Below, in pieces: positions 7,013 through 14,190 of a stretch of 14,771 bases of DNA. Numbering within the stretch: the first letter of the stretch is position 1; every line of letters begins with the position of its first letter. The notes beneath the pieces are model-generated. The model saw only the letters and a list, made by a program, of their open reading frames with translations. It was not told where the DNA came from and ran no database searches. The position numbers and the translations under genes were made by a program. Source of the DNA: an uncultured Granulicatella sp. (GTDB lineage Bacteria > Bacillota > Bacilli > Lactobacillales > Aerococcaceae); NCBI RefSeq assembly GCF_938030755.1, contig NZ_CALHIF010000065.1:1-14771 (forward strand), written 5' to 3'.

Positions 7013-7473
7013 GCAGATAACGCTTGAAAAAGAAATTATTGGAAACTACTAAATAAGAGTGAGCAAATGAAACTATCCCATCGGTTTTTGCGGTTAAATG
7101 CTGGGAGTATTCCATACATCGTTTTCTCTTCTTAAAAGCACACCCTTCAGGGGGTTGATTTCTTCGAATGCTTGCGGATTATTTTATAATCGCTGTTACG
7201 GTGGCACCGGTGTAAGCCGTGGTCTTACACCTTCGAAGCTTCAAACGAGAAGTACAGGACAAGTCCTTACTTCTCGTAATTCACATTCGATGTACTTCCC
7301 CGTTACTGCGATTATAAAATCCGCAAGCTTCTGCGAAATCAACGTGAAGAGATTGCATGTCTGCTCCCTAGCTCTAACGATGGATTTTTTGCTCCTCTAT
7401 TTTCATTTTTTTTAAGCGAAATTGCTTTGTTTTCTCAAATAAAACCGTGCCGAGGGATGGCAAAAGAGACACT
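7013..7473. other. Gene-free stretch upstream of the SRP RNA gene
   Basis: No credible protein gene on either strand. The open frame on the plus strand over 7098-7415 runs straight through the fold-back and has no family resemblance. The stretch is dominated by the 205-nt fold-back at 7145-7349. A weak promoter-like pair on the minus strand (TTGAGA near 7434, 17 bases, then TTAAAA) could transcribe it. Confidence 0.5.
7145..7349. repeat. 205-nt imperfect fold-back with two internal hairpins (possible structured RNA or MITE)
   Basis: Outer arms pair in blocks: CTTCA/TGAAG (7145-7149 with 7345-7349), GTTGATTTC/GAAATCAAC, GCTTGCGGAT/ATCCGCAAGC and TTTATAATCGC/GCGATTATAAA, then ACGG/CCGT after two single mismatches. 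The loops between blocks are small. Between the arms are two hairpins: GGTGTAAG/CTTACACC (7209-7216, 7224-7231) and ACGAGAAGTA/TACTTCTCGT (7245-7254, 7268-7277) capped by a further AGGA/TCCT stem. The overall shape is a three-way or four-way junction. Strand of function, if any, is not decided by the sequence. Confidence 0.6.
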
Positions 7474-7508
7474 AAAAAAGATAGTCTCTCCCGAAGGAAA
7501 AACTATCT
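7474..7508 (-). terminator. Intrinsic terminator of the small membrane protein gene
   Basis: Minus strand: a 13-pair stem AGATAGTTTTTCC / GGAGAGACTATCT, with some GT pairs, closes a TTCG tetraloop and is followed by TTTTTT. The stem's first arm includes bases of the gene's own stop codon (7507-7509). Confidence 0.85.
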
Positions 7509-7746
7509 AAGATGTTCGCTTGCGCTTACTGATGGTTGGTTTTTTTGTTTCTTCTCTTTCATCGAAAAATAACATCAATGGGAGTAACGTCCATAACAAA
7601 TTCCCATCGAATACACTTAGCCATGATTCGCCTGTATATAATTTCAATCCTATTCGAAGGATTAAGGCAAGTACATTGACCACTATGGCTAGCGTAAATA
7701 ATTGTTTGGCTAATTGAGAATTTTCTTTTTGTTTTGGTTTTTCCAT
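7507..7746 (-). CDS. Small two-helix membrane protein of unknown function
   Basis: 79 residues; I do not recognise a family. Two hydrophobic segments are visible: LFTLAIVVNVLALILRIGL (about 16-34) and LLWTLLPLMLFFDE (about 50-63). The N-terminus (MEKPKQKEN) and C-terminus (TISKRKRTS) are both charged and lysine-rich, consistent with a hairpin whose two ends are cytoplasmic. The ribosome binding site AAGGAG stands 8 bases before the ATG, and a strong terminator overlaps the stop, so this looks like a real, separately ended gene. It follows the AlkD-like gene by 73 bases. Confidence 0.75.
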   Translation of the reverse strand: MEKPKQKENSQLAKQLFTLAIVVNVLALILRIGLKLYTGESWLSVFDGNLLWTLLPLMLFFDEREETKKPTISKRKRTS

Positions 7747-7819
7747 GTTGAACTCTCCTTAGTTGCTTTTCGTTATCTTTATTAAAGCATTTTAAGGATC
7801 CGTGCAATAGGCACTTTTG

Positions 7820-8467
7820 TCATGGATTGCAATTACTAAAGTCATGCTCTTTTGATAAAAATTTGCTCGCCAATTGATACACTTGCTGAATGGCTTTTGA
7901 ATCGAGAGTCCATGTTTCTAATTCAGCCTGTATTAAATCCGGGTACTTCTTGCTAATATCTCGAAGGGCATTACCAACCGATTTTCGGACATACTCGCTT
8001 TCGTCTTCTTTGAGGGCGGCAATTCTTCGGATAGCTTCATGGGGATGTTCTTTAAAATACGGCCGGCTCGTCCAGATTCGTAAGCCTTCTGTGACCGCTC
8101 GTCTGGTATTGGCACGCGGATGAGCTAGCCACTCATCGATGACGGGAAGTGCTTTTTCGTAGCCGACCTTTTTACCATACTCGTCGAACGCCTTCGCTAG
8201 GGCTTCTTGCACTCTCCAGTTATCGTCCTTGGAGACTTCCTCTCTCATAAAGGTGAGAACTTCCTCTTTCTGTGATAAATAGCCAAACAGGAAGACTCCG
8301 TACATTCGAACTTGATACACCTCAGACTGATAGGCGAAATGTGCCAATCGCTCTATTCCTTCTGACTTGTATATTTGATAATCTTGTAAGGCTCTTCTTT
8401 CTTCCTCTTTGAACCCGCTCTGAAAGGGCGCAAAGGCCTTCCCTAATCGCTCGATATACGTCTTCAA
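7820..8467 (-). CDS. AlkD-like HEAT-repeat DNA alkylation repair protein
   Basis: 215 residues, all helical, with repeated pairs of HEAT-like helices. Relatives are DNA glycosylases that remove bulky or positively charged alkylated purines without base flipping. Recognisable segments are DNWRVQEALAKAFDEYG (about 81-97), HPRANTRRAVTEGLRIWTSRP and EYVRKSVGNALRDISKKYP, the last two with the conserved Arg-Arg and Lys-Ser patterns that line the DNA in this family. I cannot assign catalytic residues one by one. The start is TTG, 7 bases after GAGGAG; no ATG fits. A perfect TATAAT (8500-8505) lies just upstream, though its -35 is poor. The tadA terminator separates it from the gene before. Confidence 0.8.
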   Translation of the reverse strand: MKTYIERLGKAFAPFQSGFKEEERRALQDYQIYKSEGIERLAHFAYQSEVYQVRMYGVFLFGYLSQKEEVLTFMREEVSKDDNWRVQEALAKAFDEYGKKVGYEKALPVIDEWLAHPRANTRRAVTEGLRIWTSRPYFKEHPHEAIRRIAALKEDESEYVRKSVGNALRDISKKYPDLIQAELETWTLDSKAIQQVYQLASKFLSKEHDFSNCNP

Positions 8468-8499
8468 ACAAATGCTCCTCTCTTGGTGGAATCGCCTTT

Positions 8500-8505
8500 A
8501 TTATA
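8500..8505 (-). promoter_or_regulatory. -10 box of the AlkD-like gene
   Basis: Perfect TATAAT on the minus strand, about 33 bases before the TTG start and just beyond the tadA terminator. No good -35 at 16-18 bases (it would fall in the terminator stem), so activity may depend on an activator or be weak. Confidence 0.5.
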
Positions 8506-8517
8506 CTCCATTCAATC

Positions 8518-8551
8518 AAAAAGCACAGCCCCTACTCGGATAGCTGTGCTT
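8518..8551 (-). terminator. Intrinsic terminator overlapping the end of tadA
   Basis: Minus strand: AAGCACAGC (8543-8551) pairs with GCTGTGCTT (8521-8529), followed by a TTTTT run. The upstream arm lies within the last tadA codons and the stop codon is in the loop. Confidence 0.88.
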
Positions 8552-9056
8552 GTTTTGCTTCTTGTTTTCTTTGTTTATTGCGTTCACGAAGGCCTTTGAA
8601 GAAAGAACGTAGGATTTCTTGGCATTCCTCTTCCAGTACCCCTTGATCTACTTCAACTTGATGATTAAACCGGCTATCTTGAAGTAAGTTCATAAAGGTT
8701 CCGGCTGTCCCTGCTTTTGGGTCAAAGGCTCCAAATATCACTTTCTTCATCCGTGCGAGAATCATCGCTCCGCTACACATCGGACAAGGTTCCAATGTGA
8801 CGAAGAGTTCACAGTCCTCGAGTCGCCAGCTTCCTAAATATTGGTTGGCTTGGCGAATCGCTTTGATTTCAGCGTGAAGGGTGGCGTCTTGTTCCTTTTC
8901 GCGTAAGTTATGGCCACGACCGATGATTTCACCATTCAAGACGACAACCGCTCCGATTGGCACCTCTTCTTGGTCATAGGCTTTCTGGGCTTCCTTCAAC
9001 GCTTCCCTCATAAAAAATTCTTTTTCCTGAAGTTCCATACTCTTACTGATAGACAC
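8532..9056 (-). CDS. tadA: tRNA-specific adenosine deaminase TadA
   Basis: TadA converts adenosine 34 to inosine in the anticodon of tRNA-Arg(ACG), allowing it to read several CGN codons; it is normally essential. 174 residues with the complete cytidine/deoxycytidylate deaminase zinc site: HAEIKAI (H61, catalytic E63) and PCPMCSGAMILARM (C91, C94). VPIGAVVV and GAFDPKAGTAGT are also typical of TadA. The lysine- and glutamine-rich tail is variable in the family. The longest frame starts at a GTG (9056) that overlaps the upstream gene by 14 bases; an ATG at 9038 (MELQEKEFF) is equally plausible. Neither has a good ribosome binding site, so translation may be coupled to the preceding gene. Confidence 0.95.
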   Translation of the reverse strand: MSISKSMELQEKEFFMREALKEAQKAYDQEEVPIGAVVVLNGEIIGRGHNLREKEQDATLHAEIKAIRQANQYLGSWRLEDCELFVTLEPCPMCSGAMILARMKKVIFGAFDPKAGTAGTFMNLLQDSRFNHQVEVDQGVLEEECQEILRSFFKGLRERNKQRKQEAKQAQLSE

Positions 9057-10344
9057 GCTTCGTCACGACTAGACTGTGCGGTCTCTCAAACTCCTTATCT
9101 AAATAATCTTGATACGTCCCTGGAGAAATAAACCCTCGGGCGCTTAAAATATCTGTTCCTGCTTTTCCAACTATCGTATCTGCTAGCAGTACGCAATTGG
9201 TACTCATCACAAAATACGTCTTAAATTTAGAAGAGACGAACTTATACAATTCCGCGTCCGCTTCTTGTTTTAACTTGTACGCATACATTGGTTCGACTTT
9301 ATCAATTCCTGGATGCGCTGGTTTCACGTTTTGTGGTGGATCCCATGGTACTGTCAGTGACATCAGTTTAGCGATTTCTTGATCGATGGCCGCGAGTTGT
9401 TCGTCTGACAAGGCCAATCCGTAGCCAAGTAAGGTCTTATGGTTTTCGCGCTTGCAAAATTCAATGTATTTTTCACGGTCGGCACTAAAAAGTACCCCGT
9501 CCCCCATCGTTCCAAAGAGGCGCTCTGAATTCGTATCGTAGTTCCCGTAGGAAATAATACGACCCTTATAACAAATATCGACATGCCCCATCGCCCCAAA
9601 GCCGTCTTTGGTGACGTGAATAAACATTTCTAAGTTTGGCTCGGAATTTTCTTTGGCACGGTCGTAAATTTCTGAAGCTGTTTCACCTTCATTTAGTTCA
9701 AGGGCATCATTAATTTTCTGTAAGGTTACTCGCGGAATAATCGCGGCTAACACAAGAGGTAGTCCTTGACGAAAATGCCGGCGCAACACTTTCTTCCCGA
9801 CTTCTGCCTCAAAGAACCATCCATCCCGAAGATTGCTAATTCCGCGCCCAATCAAATAAAGGGAGAGGAAGAACATTTGCAATTTTCCGGTGCCTCCAAG
9901 AGCGATTAACGTAGCTATCCCGACAACAGACAGCCAAATCGTATCCCAAAGCAAACGAAGACGCGGATGAATCCCGTCTTTACGGTAAATATAGTACGTC
10001 ACTCCGCTAATGCCGGCGTTCATCACTTGATTCAACCCCATCAACATACTGACAATACTGATAGGCAAGGAGATGAAAAATTGATTTCCCGCTAAGTAGG
10101 TATAGAGCACTAATTTCCCCGCATTCATCCAAAGTGGATCTTTGGCAGCCGCCTTACTAAACCAACGGAACAGCAGATTCCACAACTCACGAAATGCTAA
10201 AAACAGCAGAAATAGACGTAGCATCAATTCCGGAAAGCTTGGCCCAAAGTAAAGAAGCAACATCCCAACAACAAGAAATCCGGCCCCCTCCAAAAGAAGC
10301 TTTTTCCCTGTGATGCCTAAGTCGCTAATTTTTTTCAAATGCAT
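9043..10344 (-). CDS. HdeD-like membrane protein with C-terminal papain-like (YiiX/NlpC-P60-type) domain
   Basis: 433 residues. Residues about 1-165 are strongly hydrophobic, with about six membrane segments (LLLEGAGFLVVGMLLLYF, LMLRLFLLFLAF, FISLPISIVSMLMGL, IWLSVVGIATLIAL and others), resembling the DUF308/HdeD pattern. The soluble remainder has GAMGHVDICYKGRIISYGNYD (251-271, H254) and TYFVMSTNCVLLADTIVG (C374). A His early and an NC-x-x-LA Cys later is the order seen in circularly permuted NlpC/P60-like hydrolases; this catalytic assignment is inference. An ATG (10344) abuts GAGAGGGG with no spacing, while an in-frame TTG at 10338 is 6 bases away and may be the real start. It overlaps tadA by 14 bases and lies 33 bases after the phosphatase gene. 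Confidence 0.7.
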   Translation of the reverse strand: MHLKKISDLGITGKKLLLEGAGFLVVGMLLLYFGPSFPELMLRLFLLFLAFRELWNLLFRWFSKAAAKDPLWMNAGKLVLYTYLAGNQFFISLPISIVSMLMGLNQVMNAGISGVTYYIYRKDGIHPRLRLLWDTIWLSVVGIATLIALGGTGKLQMFFLSLYLIGRGISNLRDGWFFEAEVGKKVLRRHFRQGLPLVLAAIIPRVTLQKINDALELNEGETASEIYDRAKENSEPNLEMFIHVTKDGFGAMGHVDICYKGRIISYGNYDTNSERLFGTMGDGVLFSADREKYIEFCKRENHKTLLGYGLALSDEQLAAIDQEIAKLMSLTVPWDPPQNVKPAHPGIDKVEPMYAYKLKQEADAELYKFVSSKFKTYFVMSTNCVLLADTIVGKAGTDILSARGFISPGTYQDYLDKEFERPHSLVVTKRVYQ

Positions 10345-10377
10345 CCCCTCTCTCGTCGTTTATTCCTAAAGTCTAAA

Positions 10378-10836
10378 CTATAATTCTGTTTTTAATTGCT
10401 CTAAGAGCGCCTTGCACCCCAAAGTCACATCACGGTATGTCGCATCAAAGTCTCCGGTATACCACGGATCGGCGATATCACGTGAGACTCCAGCCACTTC
10501 TAGTAAGCGCGCCACCGTCGCATCCGTTTTTCCATCTACAAAAGAGTGAATATTACGCACATTCGACGCATCCATCCCCAAGATGTAGTCCGCGTCCAGG
10601 TCCGTTTCATCCAACGTCCGTGACATAAGCCCCTTTGCGGAAATGCCGTGCTCCTCGAGTTTCTTACGAGTGCCGTGATGCACCGGATTCCCATGCTCCC
10701 ACGTACTTGTTGCCGCAGAATCGATCGTAATTTTATCTTCCAATCCTTCTTCATGAACCATTTTTCTAAATACAGCTTCTGCCATTGGCGAACGACAAAT
10801 GTTCCCCAGGCAAACAAACACCACCTTCACGGGCAT
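10378..10836 (-). CDS. Low-molecular-weight protein tyrosine phosphatase
   Basis: 152 residues, the normal size of this cytoplasmic family. The phosphate-binding loop is VFVCLGNICRS: nucleophile C9 and R15 form CX5R, with S16. The general acid is D123 in DPWYTGDF, the DPY-type loop. The family removes phosphate from phosphotyrosine (in some bacteria also phosphoarginine or capsule-kinase tyrosines); there is no tyrosine kinase or capsule gene nearby. The ATG at 10836 directly follows AGAGAGGG with no spacing; a GTG two codons later (10830) stands 6 bases from it and would give the N-terminus MKVVFVCLGN, so it may be the true start. It is probably first in a run with the membrane protein and tadA. 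Confidence 0.93.
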   Translation of the reverse strand: MPVKVVFVCLGNICRSPMAEAVFRKMVHEEGLEDKITIDSAATSTWEHGNPVHHGTRKKLEEHGISAKGLMSRTLDETDLDADYILGMDASNVRNIHSFVDGKTDATVARLLEVAGVSRDIADPWYTGDFDATYRDVTLGCKALLEQLKTEL

Positions 10837-10902
10837 CCCTCTCTTTCTTTTTGTAAGTATATCATATAATTTATAAAGTTATCTGTATACTAGAATCTTA
10901 AC

Positions 10903-10944
10903 AAAAACACACGAGAACTATACAAATAAATTCTCGTGTGTTTT
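10903..10944 (-). terminator. Strong (bidirectional-looking) terminator after the nucleoside operon
   Basis: A perfect 14-pair stem AAAACACACGAGAA / TTCTCGTGTGTTTT (10903-10916, 10931-10944) with a 14-base AT-rich loop. The minus strand continues with TTTTTGTT; the plus strand also has TTTTATTT. It ends the operon that closes with the DcuC-family transporter and isolates the phosphatase gene. Confidence 0.92.
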
Positions 10945-10966
10945 ATTTAATTTAAATCATTTTACT

Positions 10967-12349
10967 TTATTTAAAAAGCACGAAAGATAAAATTAACATG
11001 AAAATCACCCCTACCACCATAGGTACAGACGTTCTTTTCACAATTTCAAGCGGTTCTTTCTTTGTACTTCCAGCAACAATCATAACAACAGCTGACACTG
11101 GCGAAACAGCACGTAATAAATTCCCTGCTAATCCCATAGGAACTGTGACTGCGTATGGACTAATACTTGCCGCTGCAGCTAAAGGAACCATAAGCGGAAC
11201 CATTGCAAAGAACAACGCTGTTCCACTACCGCTTAACAATACGATGATTGCAGTAAATAAAACTAAAATTAAAGGTAACAATACTCCAGATGCGCTTGTA
11301 CTTTCCATAGTTTTCTGAAGAATTGTAATAATACCTATTGCTTTCAATCCGCTAACAAATACAGATGCAGCTATCAGTAAAATTACGATAGACATTGAAT
11401 TCCCCATCCCTTTAAAGAAGAAATCAACCTTATCAAAAGTAACTTTAAACTGTTTATTTCTAAACAACTCGCAAATAATTGCAATTACAAATGAAATTAT
11501 TGCTACCACTTCAACAGATAGTTTCAAATCAATTCCCAAACTAGAATTTAAAATAAATACTAATAGCATGATTAGAATTGGTAATAATGGTAATAACGCA
11601 TAAATGAACTTAAACATGCCTGAAAGTTCTGTTTTCTCTACATCTTCTGAGCTTTCTAAATCATATTTTTCATCCGATAAAACTACTGATTTATCACAGT
11701 ATTTTTGCCATAAATAGTGGGCAATTGCCATTACAAACAAAGTTGGAATGGATACAATAGCATGATAATTAAATACATATTCTGCAACAGGCATACCTAA
11801 TTCTTGTGCTATAGCCACATTATCAGAACCCAAAGGAGTAGGCATTACAGTTGCGGTAGTGGCAATAACTGCCGCGGCCGTTAACGGACTCATTTTAGAT
11901 TTTATTAACACTGGATATAGCGTTGCTAATAAGATAATAGCTAAATTAGAAGCGCTTGGAATAACCAATGACAATAAATTTCCTAATAAAAATACAATTG
12001 GTACTAAAAAGTATGATGACTTAACGTGTTTCAACGGTTTAGTTAACACGTTTACCGTAACTTCATTTGCACCGATCTGATTCATATAAGCTGTATAGCC
12101 ACCTAAAATAATAATGACTAACCCTGCACCAGAAAGTGTTGTTTTAAATTGAGATACTACAGACGTTAAAGGATCTATAAAAGCATTAACAGGTTCTTTT
12201 ATAACCGCTATTCCTGATAAGGAAGCGATATATAAAAGTAAGATTCCTATTCCAAACATCGCAACTTTAATATCTGCTTTTTTTAATAATAAATACGTTA
12301 TCAGGGCAACTGACAATATACCTAACATAATTGTAACAATCGTATTCAT
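10967..12349 (-). CDS. DcuC-family transporter, probably for nucleosides
   Basis: 460 residues, about 12 or more membrane helices, essentially the length of E. coli DcuC (C4-dicarboxylate exchanger). Family-like features: GLVIIILGGYTAYMNQIGAN (about 76-95), VIPSASNLAIILLATLYPVL (about 129-148), a TTATVMPTPLGSDN stretch, a charged cytoplasmic loop (about 218-245), and a second half with LLSGSGTALFFAMVPLMVPLA mirroring the first, as expected for an inverted repeat of re-entrant loops. Last gene of an operon with nucleoside hydrolase and ribokinase, 22 bases after the hydrolase. That context suggests import of nucleosides (or ribosides), not dicarboxylates. Ribosome binding site GAGGAATT precedes the ATG. 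Confidence 0.8.
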   Translation of the reverse strand: MNTIVTIMLGILSVALITYLLLKKADIKVAMFGIGILLLYIASLSGIAVIKEPVNAFIDPLTSVVSQFKTTLSGAGLVIIILGGYTAYMNQIGANEVTVNVLTKPLKHVKSSYFLVPIVFLLGNLLSLVIPSASNLAIILLATLYPVLIKSKMSPLTAAAVIATTATVMPTPLGSDNVAIAQELGMPVAEYVFNYHAIVSIPTLFVMAIAHYLWQKYCDKSVVLSDEKYDLESSEDVEKTELSGMFKFIYALLPLLPILIMLLVFILNSSLGIDLKLSVEVVAIISFVIAIICELFRNKQFKVTFDKVDFFFKGMGNSMSIVILLIAASVFVSGLKAIGIITILQKTMESTSASGVLLPLILVLFTAIIVLLSGSGTALFFAMVPLMVPLAAAASISPYAVTVPMGLAGNLLRAVSPVSAVVMIVAGSTKKEPLEIVKRTSVPMVVGVIFMLILSFVLFK

Positions 12350-12371
12350 GATAATTCCTCCTCTATATTAT

Positions 12372-13283
12372 TTAACATTTTTCAACCGCAGCCACAAACC
12401 ACTTTCTAAAAGCATCTGCATCGACAGAAACAGCTACTACAGCATTCTCTTCTTTCCCCATCTTTTTATTTATATCAACTATAGATGCTCCTTGAGTTAA
12501 TTCACCTTTAGTCTCAATTGCCACATATTCATCCGACAAAGTATAGATTTCAGGAGCTAATAGATACGCTACCGCTGTACTATCATACATTTTTAATCCT
12601 GTAGAAAAACTTCCTCCTCTATATCTTTTAAATAAGGCATAGAACATTTCACCTGTACCATTCAACTGTTTGATTTGCTCTGATATTTCTGGGAAAATCA
12701 ATGCTTCTTTCCCAATCTCTAATGGACAAATTACTTTTTTTACGGGAGCTTCTATGACAATTTTTGCTGCTTCAGGATCAAAATGAAAATTATATTCTGA
12801 GTACACACCTGAATTTCCTCTACCGATTGCCCCACCCATAATTACAATTTCTTTAATTTTTTCAAGATCTTTCGGATAGGTACGAATTAATAAAGCTATA
12901 TTGGTTAATGGACCAATACATACGAGCGTTGTCTCTTCATTATTTTGAATTACATTATGCATTGCTTCGAGAGCGCTTTCTCTTTTGAGTAAACTATTAT
13001 CAGCTTCAGGAAATTCATATCCTTCCATCCCTGTTTTTCCATGTACAGATTCAACAGACATAGCTGATCTTAACAAAGGTCCGCATGCACCTTTAGCAAC
13101 AGGTATTTTTTTCCCCAGAAACTTTAATAATTTCAGAGTATTATTTGTAACGTGCTCTATTCCAACATTCCCTGCTACTGTTGTAATTAGTTCTATATCT
13201 AATTCTATCGCGTTTGTTGCAATAGCAATGGCTACTGCATCATCTATGCCTGGATCAGTATCAATAATAACTTTTCTTGCCAT
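12372..13283 (-). CDS. Inosine-uridine-preferring nucleoside hydrolase family protein
   Basis: 303 residues. The family cleaves the N-glycosidic bond of ribonucleosides, giving base and ribose. The calcium and ribose site DTDPGIDDA is at residues 8-16; HGKTGMEG (81-88), IVIMGGA and EYNFHFDPEAA (163-173) are also present. Where most inosine-uridine hydrolases have a His-Asp pair, this protein has Tyr-Asp (KMYDSTAVAYLL, Y233-D234), so leaving-group activation may differ. A frame extending to a TTG at 13301 exists, but it would translate the GAGGAGG ribosome binding site; the ATG at 13283 is preferred. The start nearly touches the ribokinase stop, so the two are translationally linked. Often annotated RihA/B/C-like; I do not assign which. 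Confidence 0.9.
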   Translation of the reverse strand: MARKVIIDTDPGIDDAVAIAIATNAIELDIELITTVAGNVGIEHVTNNTLKLLKFLGKKIPVAKGACGPLLRSAMSVESVHGKTGMEGYEFPEADNSLLKRESALEAMHNVIQNNEETTLVCIGPLTNIALLIRTYPKDLEKIKEIVIMGGAIGRGNSGVYSEYNFHFDPEAAKIVIEAPVKKVICPLEIGKEALIFPEISEQIKQLNGTGEMFYALFKRYRGGSFSTGLKMYDSTAVAYLLAPEIYTLSDEYVAIETKGELTQGASIVDINKKMGKEENAVVAVSVDADAFRKWFVAAVEKC

Positions 13284-13284
13284 C

Positions 13285-14190
13285 TCATAGTTCCTCCTCA
13301 ATTTCTCTTAGAGTAGGCACATAATCATGCGCATTCTCTTTCGTACAAGCTAGAGCTCCGGCAACAACTGAATATTGTATTACGTCTTTAATTTCATATC
13401 CTTTCCAAAGCCCAAATACTAACATACCAATAAATGTATCTCCAGCCCCCGTTGTATCTACGACTTCAACATCAATTGTTGGAATTAAGCCCTCCAAATT
13501 GTCTACTGCATAATACGCACCTTCTTTACCTAAAGTAATTATTATATTTTTTACTCCGTATTTACGAAGCTTACTAACAACGCCATTACATTCCATCTGA
13601 CTTTCTGGATATATTCTAGTTAGCAATTCTGATTCTGATTGGTTCAACACTAAATAATCAATTTTTTTTAATATTTTATCAGGTATCTCTTTAGCTGGTG
13701 CAGGATTAACGACAACTGTCATATTTTTCTTTTTTGCCACTTCAATCGCATGCCACAATGTATCTAAAGGAAGTTCAAACTGAATTAATAAAATATCTCC
13801 TTGAGTTCCATCCAGAAAATTATCTACATCAAGAACCGAAACCTTTTCATTAGCACCTCCTACCAACAAAATTCTATTATCATTATTTTCGTATATAATA
13901 ATAGCTCTCCCTGTTGGCTCGTCGTCCAGAATGACACTATCTACATTAACTCTGTATTTTTTTAATTCCGAAATTGCTTCTTCACCTTGAATTTCCTTAC
14001 CTACTCTTCCTAAGAAGGTAGTATTAGCTCCTAACGAAGCTGCAACTATCGCTTGATTTGCGCCTTTCCCCCCGAAACTTATATGATAATCCTTTCCATG
14101 TTTAGTTTCTCCTGCTTTAGGAATAGCATCAATACTGATTTTTTCGTCTATATTAATACTTCCAATAACATATATTTTATTTTTCAACAT
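13285..14190 (-). CDS. rbsK: Ribokinase (PfkB family)
   Basis: 301 residues, normal for ribokinase, which turns D-ribose and ATP into ribose 5-phosphate for the pentose phosphate pathway or PRPP synthesis. N-terminal YVIGSINIDEK and the PfkB signature 1 SFGGKGANQAIVAASLGA (38-55) bind sugar; signature 2 DTTGAGDTFIGMLVFGL (245-261) holds the anion hole GAGD and catalytic base D251. NPAPAKEIP and LNQSESELL fit ribokinase better than fructokinase. It overlaps the acetyltransferase gene by 14 bases and ends one base before the hydrolase start. Expected substrate is the ribose freed by the neighbouring hydrolase; a role with free ribose is possible, but no ribose transporter is present. Confidence 0.92.
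   Translation of the reverse strand: MLKNKIYVIGSINIDEKISIDAIPKAGETKHGKDYHISFGGKGANQAIVAASLGANTTFLGRVGKEIQGEEAISELKKYRVNVDSVILDDEPTGRAIIIYENNDNRILLVGGANEKVSVLDVDNFLDGTQGDILLIQFELPLDTLWHAIEVAKKKNMTVVVNPAPAKEIPDKILKKIDYLVLNQSESELLTRIYPESQMECNGVVSKLRKYGVKNIIITLGKEGAYYAVDNLEGLIPTIDVEVVDTTGAGDTFIGMLVFGLWKGYEIKDVIQYSVVAGALACTKENAHDYVPTLREIEEEL

Noticed and set aside
7200..7209. GGTGGCACCG on the plus strand matches the core of the T-box riboswitch sequence and is followed by hairpins.
   Set aside because: No specifier stem I, AGTA motif or T-run terminator is visible, and no plus-strand gene lies downstream. The motif is also a simple palindrome within the fold-back, so a chance match is more likely.
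7145..7349. 6S RNA, given a length near 200 nt and closing helix.
   Set aside because: 6S RNA is a single long duplex with a central bubble; this structure branches into two internal hairpins.
7098..7415. Open frame of about 105 codons on the plus strand.
   Set aside because: It runs through both arms and hairpins of the fold-back, has no ribosome binding site or family resemblance, and opposes all real genes.
7759..7830. Promoter for the small membrane protein (TTGCAC, 17 bases, TAATAA).
   Set aside because: The -10 match is poor, and the gene can be read from the AlkD-like gene 73 bases upstream.
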